Shown: positions 34,000 through 45,439 of the stretch, one piece after another
Layout of the letters: every line of letters starts with the position of its first letter
How positions within the stretch are numbered: the first letter of the stretch is position 1
Assembly (NCBI GenBank): GCA_027405735.1
Contig: JAPEHQ010000006.1
Coordinates: 2,232,001-2,296,000, forward strand
Length of the DNA: 64,000 nt
Reading direction: 5' to 3'
Source of the DNA: Mucor racemosus
Lineage: Eukaryota; Mucoromycota; Mucoromycetes; Mucorales; Mucoraceae
Position numbers and translations under genes: made by a program
The notes under the pieces: generated by a model
What the model saw: the letters and a program-made list of their open reading frames with translations, nothing else
Databases searched by the model: none
What the model was told of the DNA's origin: nothing

Positions 34000-35646
34000 C
34001 AGTGACCCCCAAAACTGTCCCAATGTTTTCTAGTTTTGAGTTTAGTATGATTTTCAGGTACAACAAATATATTTAAAGTACGACATATTTTATATATTTC
34101 GGAAGATAAATTAATTTTCTTTTATATCAAGTTAAAAAAATTTCGAATTTTATTGGCTGGTTAAATTTATATCTGATCTAGCACATCACATGCATTGGGA
34201 CAGTTTTGAGAGCTCAAGCTGAAAAAAATAAAATTCTATTTAATAGTCCGTCCAAAGGCCGTTTCTTTCCAAGCATACTTTCACACGATTGGGCATGCTA
34301 TCAATGACTTTTTGGCACTCCTCCTGTTTAATGGTGTTGTACCAAACCTCAGTTACACGCTCCGAAAGATCAAGGATTCCTTTGGGCGCTGTTTCGTACT
34401 CATTGAGCCTCCTCTTCAATAAGGCCCACATATTTTCGATCGGATTCAAGTCAGGAGATTGCGGAGGCCAATTCATTACTTTATAGTCTTGATCCAATAG
34501 ATATTCCTTAACTAAATTTGACGTATGCTTTGGATCATTGTCATGCTGGAAAATGATCTGATCACGACGGAGGCCTAATTTGTCCAAAGTATGATTGATA
34601 GTCAGCTCCAAATCTTCTTCTAAAATTTGCTTATACAAATGCCGATCCATAGCACCCTCAATTTTGCATATCCATCCAACTCCGGCATACGTAATGGCAC
34701 TCCAAAGTATGACACTCCCACCACCACCTTTAACGGTCATCTTCACATGATTAGGTTTCAAGCTCTCACCGCCTCGAATCCAAACCCAGCTTCTACCATC
34801 TGAGTTAAACCTATTAATCTTGGTCTCATCTGACCAAATCACTCTTCTCCAGTCGTCGGAAGTCCAATCCTTGCGAAGATGACACCATTCTAAACGTTTT
34901 TGGATATTAGCTGGAGATAGCATAGGTTTTTTAGGCCTAATAATTGCCCCTAATCCCCCCCTACGGAGCGCCCTTCGGACAGTTTCTGGGCTTGACTTAA
35001 CTCCGAAATCACTCTCGAGTAGTTTTGAAATCTTACTTGCATTCTTGACTGCGTTTTTTGTTGCTTGGCGGACACAAAACCTTTCATCAGCCTCAGACAG
35101 CAATTTAGGTCGACCCCCTTTAGACACACCCAAGCTTGTGCAACACCGTTTTTTAATTCTTCCCACAACAGATTTACTTACATGCAATATTTCCGCAACT
35201 TGGCGCACTGATTTACCGGTGTTTAAAAGACTAATGACATCATTTTCCTTATTCTGCTGAAGTTTTTTCATATTAATTTTCAATAGGCCAAAGCGCCAAA
35301 ATCTGTATATGAAATATGCTTTTTTTTTATTTTTTTTATCAAATTAGGTGTTTTTTTATTGACTGTCAAGTGTTCAAAATACTAGTGCAAATTGTGGTTC
35401 TACAATCATCGATTACCTAAAAATCAAAAAAGCCTCTCAAAACTGTCCCAATGCATATACTGTCCCAAATTGGATATAAATTCATTCGACCAATAAAATT
35501 CGAGTTTTTTCTAATTTATTATAAAAGATAATTAATTGATCTTCCGAAATATATAAAACATGTCGTACTTTAAATATATCTATTGTGCCTGAAAATCATA
35601 CTAAACTCGAAACTAGAAAACATTGGGACAGTTTTGGGGGTCACTG
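34000..35646 (-). mobile_element. Intact Tc1-like transposon with long inverted repeats
   Basis: 1,647 bp, flanked by TA on both sides (33998-33999 and 35647-35648). Terminal inverted repeats of 213 bp (34000-34212, 35434-35646) begin CAGTGACCCCCAAAACTGTC and differ at only a modest number of positions. Each repeat carries the motif AAAACTGTCCCAATG at its outer end and again, in opposite orientation, at its inner end. The right repeat has one extra partial copy. The transposase ORF is uninterrupted, so the element may be active. It lies 23 bp downstream of solo LTR copy B. Confidence 0.95.
34240..35283 (-). CDS. Tc1-like DD34E transposase
   Basis: 347 aa, the normal Tc1 length. An N-terminal paired-type helix-turn-helix region (residues about 10-120, with SVRQVAEILHVSKSVVGRIKK and a GGRPKLL AT-hook-like link) is followed by the DDE domain. 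Its catalytic Asp is in WSDETK, the second Asp in QHDNDPKH, and the Glu in NPIENMW, with 34 residues between the second Asp and Glu. A glycine-rich GGGGS box is also present. It cuts and pastes by binding the terminal repeats and inserting at TA. No stop or frameshift is seen. Confidence 0.96.
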   Translation of the reverse strand: MKINMKKLQQNKENDVISLLNTGKSVRQVAEILHVSKSVVGRIKKRCCTSLGVSKGGRPKLLSEADERFCVRQATKNAVKNASKISKLLESDFGVKSSPETVRRALRRGGLGAIIRPKKPMLSPANIQKRLEWCHLRKDWTSDDWRRVIWSDETKINRFNSDGRSWVWIRGGESLKPNHVKMTVKGGGGSVILWSAITYAGVGWICKIEGAMDRHLYKQILEEDLELTINHTLDKLGLRRDQIIFQHDNDPKHTSNLVKEYLLDQDYKVMNWPPQSPDLNPIENMWALLKRRLNEYETAPKGILDLSERVTEVWYNTIKQEECQKVIDSMPNRVKVCLERNGLWTDY

Positions 35647-35648
35647 TA

Positions 35649-36565
35649 AGTCCATGTAGAGTCTCAACTTACTAGGAGCATCAGTAATTTATAGATGCCG
35701 TATTTAAATTGCTTTCAATAAAAGTGTGCAGCAAACTATAGGTGCACTTTGGCGACGAATTTCTCAACACACAGTAGATTATGGATGTATCTATTCAACA
35801 TTATTGTGTGGAAGATAATGCGTACCTAACTCTCGTGCAAGGTTAGAAGTTACTTGGATCAGAATCCCCCAGGATACGGTTTTGTTGTCACCTGAATTTT
35901 GGATGGTTTCAGATGGTTTTCAGATGGTTTTCAAAACTTTTCGTCCAATATTGAGTTAAACTCAGTTAAATTCTCAAAGTTGATGTATCTTGTCTCTATA
36001 GGCCATTAATTTTTTCCCGGAAATAAAATTGCTAATATACACCGCTTTCTAAAACAATGATTTCTGTAACACGGATGATTGTACAGTATTTACAGTGTGG
36101 TCCAAGTCTATAACAGCATTTCAATCAAATTACACAATTTTGAAGACGTCATCAATTGAACTCAAATTTTAGGGTTTATTCAAAAACATGATGGCCCCCT
36201 GTTTTTTTTTTGTTTTTTTGACAACCAGGTAAATTTGATGAAGCAAAACCTTATGGTTTGGTGGAATCACGAGTCTATCTTGTACGTGCCTTATCTGTTG
36301 GCTAAGGGCTACTATAGTATCTCGCAAGATCAAGTTTCATACGTAGCTGCTGAAGGTTAGGTGGGAGTTTCGACGTTAAAGTAACGCCTGATGCGTGAAA
36401 TTTTAACGAAGCTTCTACCATAAACTTTCCTAGTATTCTAGGTTTGAGTAAAAGAAAAACAAGTAAGCTGCTCTTGTTTAACTTTCTTTTAGCTCATCCT
36501 GGTACAGGGTTTATTCTATCTGCGTTTGGTTCTTTGGATTGTTTACCTGCGGTTATCAGCTGTTT
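35649..36565. other. Non-coding stretch with a possible orphan transposon end
   Basis: At 36089 a TA is followed by CAGTGTGGTCCAAGTC, which looks like one Tc1/mariner end; no partner was found. The rest is unassigned. Confidence 0.35.
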
Positions 36566-36925
36566 GTTATCTGATTTTTGGCACACCCTTGGCTAGGGTT
36601 TAAGAGTCGAAATGATTTGAACGAACAATTGGTAGCTATTGAGCTATCAGCTATTGGCTATCTGATTTTTGGCACACCCTTGGCCAGGGTTTAAGAGTCG
36701 AAATGATTTGAGCTAACAGTTGGTAGCTATTGAGCTATCAGCTATTAGTTATCTGATTTTTGGCACACCCTTAGCCAGGGTTTAAGAGTCGAAATAATTT
36801 GAGCTAACAGTTGGTACTGTAGCTATTGAGCTATCAGCTATTGGCTATCTGATTTTTGACACACCCTTGGCCAGGGTTTAAGAGTCAAAATAATTGGAAT
36901 TAATAGCTGATGCCTCAATTCTGCT
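36566..36925. repeat. 91-bp tandem repeat, about 4 copies
   Basis: Units start near 36566, 36657, 36748 and 36844, with spacings of 91, 91 and 96 bp. Each contains ATCTGATTTTTGGCACACCC, then GGGTTTAAGAGTCGAAAT, then GAGCTATCAGCTATT. Units are over 90% alike by eye. A decayed extra copy appears at about 38980-39035, beyond the 21-bp minisatellite. No coding frame runs through it. Confidence 0.88.
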
Positions 36926-36959
36926 ATCGCACCTCTCTTTTCTTTAGCGTCGTCTGTTC

Positions 36960-38790
36960 TCTTTTTTGCAAGGTCTGATCTTTCTGGTATGTTTCTAAAA
37001 CGTAATATATTCTACTTTCTTCTAATCTAATTTTTTTTGGATATATTCAATAATCGTTTTTCTGCAATATCTACCTCTCTTCTCAAAGATCCGGCACCTT
37101 TTTTAGCATATCTGGTCTCGTTTCTGCAACGTTTGTTATCGTTACTGAGCAATTTGGTCTCTTTCTGTAATATACGGTCATCCTCTTTTAATACCTGGTA
37201 ACTTTATGTTAACATTGGCTTTTTATTTAGGTATGCCTTGCCTTTTATTCTATCTGTCTCTCCTACTATGGCTTTTCTGGTATCTGGTTTCTCTATATAT
37301 TATGCTATTATCTCGTTTCTTGGTTTTTAATGCTGCCGTCTCTCTATGTTCATTCACCTCGTTCGTTTCAGTCAACATCTGGTTTTTTGTATCCTATATC
37401 AAGTTTTGGCCTACTCTATGTGGTTCTATCTGACATCGTTCTTTATCTATCTGGTTCCTGTTTGTCTTACATGATCCTTGATTCTCCATTCCCACTCTCC
37501 TAAATTTTTTATTTGCGTGGTGCCTTTTTGTGTATGTCTTGTCTCGGTTCTTCACTATATCTGGCAGTATTCTTGATATCCTATGTCATTTAAGCAATAT
37601 CTGGTTTCGATTAATTTACTTCTAGTCCCAACCCAGGTTTATATGGTCTCATTTCATGCTCATCAAATCTCCATTCATGTGCTTTCAGTCTCAATTTATC
37701 AATGTTTGGTCCTTCATCAAGTATTTCTGGTTTTACTCCATGTTTATCTGGTCTCATAACATGCTCTCCTAGTCTCATCTCATACTCGTCTGGTCTCAAT
37801 GCGTGCTCTCCTAGTCTCATCTCATACTCGTCTGGTCTCAATACATGCTCTTCTGGTTTCAACTCGTGCTTATCTGGTTTGAACTCATGCTTATTTGGTA
37901 TCAATTTAATGCTTATATAGTTTCAATTCATAGTTATCTGGTTTAGGTTTATGCACATCTGGTTTTCTTTCATGCGCTCCTCATTTGAATTAATGCGCAT
38001 CTTGTATCGTATCATTAGCATCTCGCCTTTCTTGTTTCATCTGGTCTCATTTCATGCTTACCTGGTTTCAATGTATGCACATATGGTATCGTTTTTTAAC
38101 ATCTGGTTTTCATTTATGCACTGTTAGTTTCAATTTATGTTTATATGGTATAGGTTTATCAATACCTGGTTTTTATTTATGCACTTCTGGTCTCACTTAA
38201 TGCACATCCGTTCTGCCTTTGTCGACATATAGTCTTTATTTTCATGCACATTTGGTCTGTATTCATGTACTTCTGGTCCGATTTCATCAGTATATTATCT
38301 CATTTTATTCTTATCTCGTCTTTAGTTTTGCTCGTCTGGCCTCCATTCATGTTTATCTGTTCTCCATTATTTATGCTCGTCTCAACTCCATTAATTTTTC
38401 TCTGGTATCAAGTGGTTTACATCTGGTCTATTTTAATTCTTGCTCATCTGATTTCTATTTATTCACAGTTAATCTTGGTTCATTCAAGTCTGTTCTCGAT
38501 TTATTTTTACCTGGATTCAATTTATTCTGGTTTGGTCTCCATCCATTTGTATCTGGTCTCAATTTATACTCATCTGTTTTCAAGTTATTCTGATGTGGTC
38601 AAAATTCTTTTTATCTGGTCTTATTTCATCTTTAACTGGTCTCAATCTATGCTCTTTTGGTATAAAGGTACGCTCTTTCATGTTCATCAGTTTTTCAATT
38701 AATGCTCATCTGGTCTTCATATTTATCTAGTCTCAATTCATCCCCATTGGGTCTCAATTCGTGTGCTTCTTGTCTCATCTCTTTAACTTG
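36960..38790. repeat. Degenerate 21-bp minisatellite (heptapeptide-encoding on the minus strand)
   Basis: The core is at about 37600-38790. Units follow TCTGGTYTCAAYTCATGCTYA with many substitutions and 1-bp indels; motif traces reach back to about 36960. Read on the minus strand, the best-kept part (37611-37904) encodes consecutive heptads of the type EHxLRPD or EYEMRLG. The 21-bp unit is three times seven, so the heptad pattern follows from the unit and does not prove a protein. No gene context, start signal or splice structure supports translation. Confidence 0.75.
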
Positions 38791-39402
38791 TGGTTTCAAT
38801 TTATGAAAAAGGTATATTATTGAAAACTTAAAAAGTATCATCAACGTCTGATCTTAATTTGTTATCTTTTTTATAATTTTGAAGGTTTCTTTTGATATAA
38901 CGCCTCCAATCTAATGTCTCTTCTGGTCTTGTCTTTGTTTTTATTTTATTCCATCTAGAAGTTAAAGCATCTTTTCGTCATCTGATTTCTGATACACCTT
39001 ACGTAGGTTTAAGAATCAAAATGATTTGATCGAAAAAAAGCGATAACTTTTACCACCTTTATTGGGATAGTATCTGTTTTGATGCTATCTTAGTAAATTC
39101 GGTTATTATACTCAGTTGTTTGTTTTTGTACAATCGGTAATCCTGAGTCAATTTAACCTGGTTGCTCTCCATTCGTGGACTTGCGACCTCTCCCCCTTTT
39201 AGGGTCTTATAGTCTTCTTTCACGGTAACCGGCTGGAAACTATAGCCCTTTCTGGCAATCGGAGTTGTATTGATTCATAGCATTTGCTTGATTTCAGTAT
39301 CACTTTATAGTATGGTGGTATACAAACTATAAAGTCAAATGGCAACATGTAGATAGACCTCCTCGTGGTGTTGCTGGAAACGTCATTTTGAACGGCTAAC
39401 TA
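38791..39402. other. Non-coding stretch between the minisatellite and a Tc1 element
   Basis: Includes the stray 91-bp repeat unit near 38980. A GGTGGTATACAAA at 39318 resembles the inverted start of LTR family L1. No gene. Confidence 0.4.
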
Positions 39403-40749
39403 CAGTCGGGGTTACTAATGTTTCATCCATTCCCTATTTTTTCTATTTTTTTTTTGTTATACTTTTCTTTCAAACTCTTTCTTTATTAATAAAACAATGT
39501 CCAAAACTTTTGAAATTAACATCAAAAAATTGCAAGACCCAACAGGAACCAAGCAAGATGTAAAAAAAATGAAGCTTGGCGCAATTTTTTATTTAAAACA
39601 GCTTGGATTTAGCCAATATGACATTTCTACTATGATTGACATAAAGCGTCCTACAATCCAAAGTATCATATCCAGAGGAGATCAAACTGGTACTACTTTA
39701 ACAGGAAAAAGTACTGGAAGGCCATCTACCTTTGATGATTATACACAACGCCATTTGGAGCGATCAATAAGGATAGATCCCTTTCAAACATCAGAGACCA
39801 TTACGGGGCAACTCAGAATGATGGGAAAAAATGTCTCTCGCTCGACAACAAGAAAATGGATAAGAAAGTTGGGCTTCAAGTACTATAAACCTGCTGTTAA
39901 ACCCAAGTTAACAGAGGAACATAAAAAAATAGACTGGAATGGGCACAATTTCATATCAATTGGTCTAATGAACAATGGAGACAAGTGGTTTGGTCTGATG
40001 AGTCAAGATTTCGTATTTGTGGCAATGATGGTACACCATTAGTTCTAAGAAAACAAGGTGAAAGGTATGAGAGTTGCCATATATTACGTTCGGTAAAATT
40101 TGGTGATGGTAGTGTGATGGTTTGGTCTTGTTTTTGGGCTGGGGGTTTTGGACCTTTGGTCTTTATTGACGGAAATATGAATCAAGAATCATATATTGAT
40201 GTATTGTCGCAACACTACATTCCATGGGTTCAAGACTTACATCAAAATGAAGGTACTAATTTTGTGTTTCAGGAGGATAATGCTACCTGTCATACAGGTG
40301 CATATGCAAAATGGTGGAAGAGATCACATTCAATGAATGTTATGGAGGACTGGCCATCACAAAGTCCTGATCTCAACCCCATTGAACATGTTTGGAGCGA
40401 GCTCGCTCGTAAATTACGTAGCCGTAAACATCTAATTAATAATACCGAAGACCTTCGACGGGAACTTCTCGTCGCTTGGGAGAATATTGATGTTGAGTTC
40501 GCTGCCAAGTTAATTGAAAGTATGCCCAAAAGATGCAAGGCAATTATAGATAGCAAGGGAGAAGCAACAAAATATTAGTTTTATTATTTTATTTTTACTT
40601 TCAAGTAATAAACATATATATCTTATTTTTGACGAAGTATAGAATTATCAGAGACTTGCAATAAAGAGCAAACCAAATTTGAAAATAGGTGTTCATTATA
40701 TTTTCATTTTCTTAATTTTTTTTGGATGAAACATTAGTAACCCCGACTG
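39403..40749 (+). mobile_element. Tc1/mariner-type transposon with 27-bp inverted repeats
   Basis: 1,347 bp bounded by TA (39401-39402, 40750-40751). Perfect 27-bp terminal inverted repeats begin CAGTCGGGGTTACTAATG. It belongs to a different subfamily from the element at 34000 by both ends and transposase. The transposase frame is broken once by a homopolymer shift. Confidence 0.95.
39497..40578 (+). pseudogene. Tc1-like DD35E transposase with a single frameshift
   Basis: The first frame (from 39497) holds the N-terminal helix-turn-helix region. The second, to 40578, holds the catalytic domain with WSDES, QEDNATCH and NPIEHVW. There are 35 residues between the second Asp and Glu, so a DD35E type. 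The frames would meet at a run of seven A at 39923-39929, where one base appears lost. Everything else is intact, without stops. It may be a young dead copy, an assembly or sequencing error in a homopolymer, or, less likely, a slippage site used in translation. Confidence 0.88.
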
Positions 40750-40751
40750 TA

Positions 40752-41190
40752 TCTACTCCATTAAACCAATTATATCAAAAGTTACTTTTCCTCCATCTTA
40801 GAGCATTTTATTGTTTATAATATCGATCCATAATTTTTTACTTGATTTGTTTTTGCTTGGATTCTTTATATTGCATAATAAAAATTACAAGATTGAAATT
40901 AATTGTTTTACCCATCTATTTATTATTTCCTATTTTTTGTTCTGATACAAAGTATCGAATAATATAACTAAGCACTTGTAAGTCCATTGACAGTATTAAA
41001 AAAAACGTAGAATGCACAGAATATATATGTATTGATGTATTTTTTATAAACCCACCACGAAGTTTCACCAAAAAAATTACGCAAATTTGCTTGATTGTTA
41101 TATATATACAAGAAAACTATTTACCACCAACAGTATACGTACAGTATACTGTATAATATATATATATATATATCCGAGAGCGCTTTGATT
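40752..41190. other. AT-rich non-coding stretch
   Basis: Contains a short (TA)n tract near 41155-41172. No gene or clear repeat boundary seen. Confidence 0.45.
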
Positions 41191-41551
41191 TTACGCCAGG
41201 AGATTATATCAATTCAGAAGCTAAAACATGTACTAAACCATTTAATAAAAATAAAGAAAAGCTGCTATCAAATGAAAGAGCACACTAAAACTAAAGAACT
41301 TTATTATAAGATCCAAACATCTTCTTTTATATTCACATTCTCTAATTATATGACTAGTCTAAAATGAGTCTATTTAAATATATATATATATCCAATCAAG
41401 TCTAGGTGACACACACCAGCTCCACATTCCTCAATACGTGCAGTATAAACTGAGCTTTATAACATAATACACAGCAATTTAGAACTTATCATATCAATCT
41501 TTGTTGTAATCTTAACCAAGGAATATACACAGACTTGTGGACGCAACAATC
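41191..41551 (-). repeat. Solo LTR-like repeat Z, copy 1 (empty site for hAT)
   Basis: Read on the minus strand it runs from TGTTGCGTCCAC to GGCGTAAAA. It matches the two halves of copy 2 at 46499-46601 and 52970-53215, which flank the hAT element. The octamer used as hAT target is present once here (41443-41450). Near-TG...CA ends and length suggest an LTR. Confidence 0.78.
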
Positions 41552-41563
41552 TAGTTTTAACTT

Positions 41564-42094
41564 TGCCATATATTTTTAGGTTTGATAAATAACACTTAAA
41601 AAAGAATACAATTAAAAGAAAATAAGTAACGAATCAGTTCTTCAACTGTATAATAAAAATAAGATATCGTTTATTTAGATATACAGTAAAAGTATGGCCT
41701 ATTATATTGATTTGACATTGAGATTCTGAGATGTAATTTAAGACAATATTGAACCATTAGATCTGCTTAATAGTAATCCATCGATTGAAATGGATCAATT
41801 ATAATTCAACCGTGCTTGCAAAGCTTGTGAGTTGTCTTGTTTTAGTGCTGCGCTAAATGTGTTTGGATGTTGATTTGATAGCTACTTGATTGATTAACTG
41901 CTGGGATAAAATAGCATGGTGTCATAATTGAGGTCCAAGCGTTTTTGGTAATTATTGTATTAAACTTGGTACGCTAAGAGTTTCTTATATCCGATATCAA
42001 GGCTTTGCACTTTAAAACATGTAGTACTCAGTATATTATAAGATGTATTGATACTGTAGAAGGCGATAACGTGTGATACTAGGTGGCATACAAC
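41564..42094 (-). repeat. LTR of family L1, copy C (inverted)
   Basis: About 530 bp matching copies A, B and D in reverse orientation, with more substitutions and less exact ends. No matching target duplication. It abuts repeat Y copy 2. Confidence 0.75.
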
Positions 42095-42625
42095 GCACAT
42101 GGACACAACAAAAGAAACTACACACGAGCATAACAAAAATCCTGTATGTGCAGGATTAAAGGTTCTGTTCGTGTGCATGACATTAATCCCATTATAGTAG
42201 AATTGCCCATAAGCATATCATTATCCCTATTTGCGCATCATAATAAAATCTGACCGTGAGCATAATGAGCTGATCGTATCTATCGGCACAAATTGGTTTA
42301 TATATTAGCATTGTGCCGTTCTCAAAATTTCATTGCATTTTTTACTAGAAAGTGGTTTAAATTGCATTTTTTACTAGAAAATGGTTTAAATTACATTTTC
42401 TTTTATTAATATACATTACATATAATACAATTCAATACATTGTTGTTGTAGAGCAATAAATGCAACTGCCAATATATTTACAATTATTATTATCATTTGT
42501 AAATGTGTTTATAGCTATAATGTTTGTAGCAACAATGGTTTTTGCTCGAGCATAAACTTAAATAATACTTTCTGATTAAATTTATATGCAAACCAAACGT
42601 AAGGTTATAAATGTTACTTGATCAC
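42095..42625 (+). repeat. Dispersed repeat Y, copy 2
   Basis: Matches 11440-11957 in the same orientation, including GAATTGCCCATAAGCATATC and GAGCATAATGAGCTGATCGT. Non-coding. Confidence 0.72.
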
Positions 42626-43095
42626 ACATGAAATTTAAACAAATTAACGATTTTAAACTTACTATCTTAGTTTACAATTGTCAGCTGTAAGAAGATCTGT
42701 TTCCAAGCATAGCTACGATCAAAACTATGGCTATTATTAGCCAAGACATCAGATTATTCTTTTTTTGTGTTTCTATATCGTTTGAAATTGTATCACTTTT
42801 CTGGAACATTTTGTGGGTCTGTAGCCAGTTTTAGCTTTTCATTGAGCAGATATAAATATGATTGCCTTCGATTTGATCTTGTAATCACGAAATAAGTCCA
42901 ATAATACTGAGTAAATAATGATATTTGATCTTAGAATGCGGTTAAATGAAAATTTAAGTCTCTAATATAGACTGCTACCTATATTAAAAACATTAGTCCC
43001 TTATGTTAGCATGTTTATTTAGATAAAAGAAAAGGGTACCAGCTTGATAATAATCTGATATACCTTATCAAACAGTGAATATATTCTTAGAATAA
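42626..43095. other. Non-coding stretch between repeats Y and X
   Basis: No gene or duplicated partner identified in the window. Confidence 0.4.
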
Positions 43096-44708
43096 TATGA
43101 AAACAAAAAGAGAGAAACATCACACATAGAATAGGATTTTCAAGGCTTTACATTATTTACCGCAATTAAAATCCAGTTAAATTGCTCACTTCAGCCAATT
43201 TAAAACCAGTATCACAACGAATGAACCATAAATTAAGCAAACTAGGCAATATCTGTTATCATAGAAACATACATTTTTTTACCAGAAAAGCCGTCTGTCA
43301 TATCATACATCCATTAAAAAATTGCAAAAACGAGCCCGTAGAGCGACGCCGTAATTGAATATAGCAAGATTGAACGGCCAAGTCTCTTATATCATGGTAT
43401 ATCTAAGTTTTAAATAAAAAAGCGTTTTTTTAAAAAAATTTTCTTATATTTAACCACATACAATCTGAAAATTCAGAATTTGTAGCGGACATTTTTCGGG
43501 GCTCATTTTATCCTTACCAACACTCATGATTTTGATCAAAAAGCAGAAAAATCAATTTTTGATACTAAAATCAACGTTTAAATATACTATATTGTGAGAG
43601 AAAATTGTAGCCATAACTAATACACATTTTATAAAAGCTTAATATGAAATGTTAAGTAATGAAACTTTGTACTTTTGGCCCAAAAACGGATTTTTGATTA
43701 AAGGATTTTCATGTAATATTTTGCAATAAAAAGGTTTGTTATTTTTTATTGAGCAAATAGAGCACTAAATTTTTTATATTTGTATATTTTTTTTCTTATA
43801 ATTGGTAATATAATTAACTCTAAATTTGCAAAACCAAAAAAAAAAAAAATTAAAAAATGTCAAAATTGATGATCTGGACAAAAATAATTTTATAAATTAA
43901 TATTCCGCTTATAAGCCTTGTAAGTCTTAAAAATAAGAGATTTTATTATACTTGTGAACTTTTTCAAGAATTTACGATTCTGCACCCACTTATTACTGTA
44001 AGCCTTATAGCCTTTATACATGTTAATATTGTGTGGTAGTTTATTCAATGCTAGTATAGTCTTACTTTATAATCACCGCGCTAAAGGTGATTTACATTGA
44101 GTTTTATTCTTACCTCTCCAATATTATAAATTATAAACATAAACATGGCCATCACTGGAACCTATTATTACCACCATCTTGCCCTCTGTGTCCCAAGCCA
44201 ATTTATTCACTGCCATGCCTCACCAGAACCAACTTAAGTACTTACAAATGGTTCCTCGGCATTTGCATTAAAATTTCATAAAATTAAATTGACTGATTCC
44301 ATCTATAAAAGTATCAAACTTATCATCAGCCCGCCTTATAATAAATGCCAATCTAAAATCAAAAACATCCTATTGTCATTGTTGTAAGCTATGAAAAGCT
44401 TGATTTTTAATAATACAGCAATCAGTAAATAAAAAACAAGATGATACTAATATCATATGGTGAGTATTTAACATCTAAGTAAGTTTGATAAAACATGCTT
44501 TTAAAACCCTTTTTAAAAACCCTGAGGCAAATACAACATCTTGGTCCTGTAATTTCTATCCATCGAAATGTTGTAATTTTTACTACATAATAAATGCACC
44601 TTTTATCAACGTTGACCTCGATGTACATTGAGTATCAGTTTTTTACCATTTGTATTTTCTCTGATTTATTAATATTCAGTCATATTTAACGATAATAATT
44701 TGTAGCAT
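43096..44708 (+). repeat. Dispersed repeat X, copy 2
   Basis: Second copy of the repeat at 9165-11266, without the 460-bp hAT-derived insertion. The empty target GGTATAT lies at 43396-43402. It ends where LTR copy D begins. Confidence 0.8.
44114..44302 (-). pseudogene. Captured fragment of a dynein intermediate chain gene (in repeat X copy 2)
   Basis: Same exon fragment as at 10675-10863, differently decayed. Here VNKLAWDTEGKMVVI and GSSDGHVYVYNL are readable in one frame on the minus strand, with a stop soon after, and a GTAAGA donor follows. The two copies share position and orientation within the repeat, so capture preceded duplication. Confidence 0.65.
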
Positions 44709-45228
44709 TAAAGTACTATACGTTATCACCTTCTACAGCATTGACACATCTTACAATCTATTGACTACGACATTTATTGCAATGCAAACTCTTGATATCG
44801 GATATAAAAGACTCCTAGCGTACCAAGTTTAATCCAATAATTACCAAAAACGCTTGGACCTCAATTACGACACCATATTATTTTATCCCAGCAGTTAATC
44901 AATCAAGTAGCTATCAAATCAACATCCAAACACATTTAGCGCAGCACTAAAACAAGACAACTCACAAGCTCTGCAAGAACGATTAAATTATGATTAATCC
45001 ATTTCAATCCATCGATTACTATCAAACAGATCTAATGGTTCAATATTGTCTTAAATTACATCTCAGAATCTCAATGTCAAATCAATATAAATGGCCATAC
45101 TTTTACTGTATATCTAAATAAACGATATATTATTTTTATTATACAGTTGAAGAACTGATTCATTACTGATTCTTTTTAAATTGTATTCTTTTTAAAGTAC
45201 TATTTATCAAACCTGAAAATATACGATA
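44709..45228 (+). repeat. LTR of family L1, copy D
   Basis: Matches copies A-C; the first 20 or so bases are missing or diverged. It ends AAAATATACGATA. No target duplication found. Confidence 0.72.
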
Positions 45229-45234
45229 ATGTGC

Positions 45235-45375
45235 ACCTTGTTATCTTTTTAGCCATATTCAGTGGGCACAACCGCACAACAGCTCAGGCTATAGTGTGCA
45301 GCCCACCTGCTGGGCACCACAACGAAATAATCTTGCGCAGCACAGGTCGGCCGTAATGACTAATCTTGGTGGTAT
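45235..45375 (-). repeat. Fragment of repeat Y, inverted
   Basis: The reverse complement resembles about 11385-11470 (GGCCGACCTGTGCTGC..., TTTCGTTGTG, TGGCTAAAAAGATAACAAG), with an extra 40-bp stretch. It closes with TGTTGTATACCACC on the minus strand, the same sequence as the start of LTR family L1. Confidence 0.6.
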
Positions 45376-45439
45376 ACAACAAATTTTATCAAAATGGGTA
45401 AGCTCCAGCCAAGGTTTTGAGGCTTTTGCATTTTTTACC

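Noticed and set aside
36566..36925. CRISPR-like spaced repeats
   Set aside because: The units are contiguous 91-bp tandem copies with no unique spacers, in a eukaryotic genome.
37206..37433. 75-codon hydrophobic plus-strand ORF, and similar ORFs at 38219-38702
   Set aside because: They arise from T-rich minisatellite sequence; frame and composition drift with the repeat.
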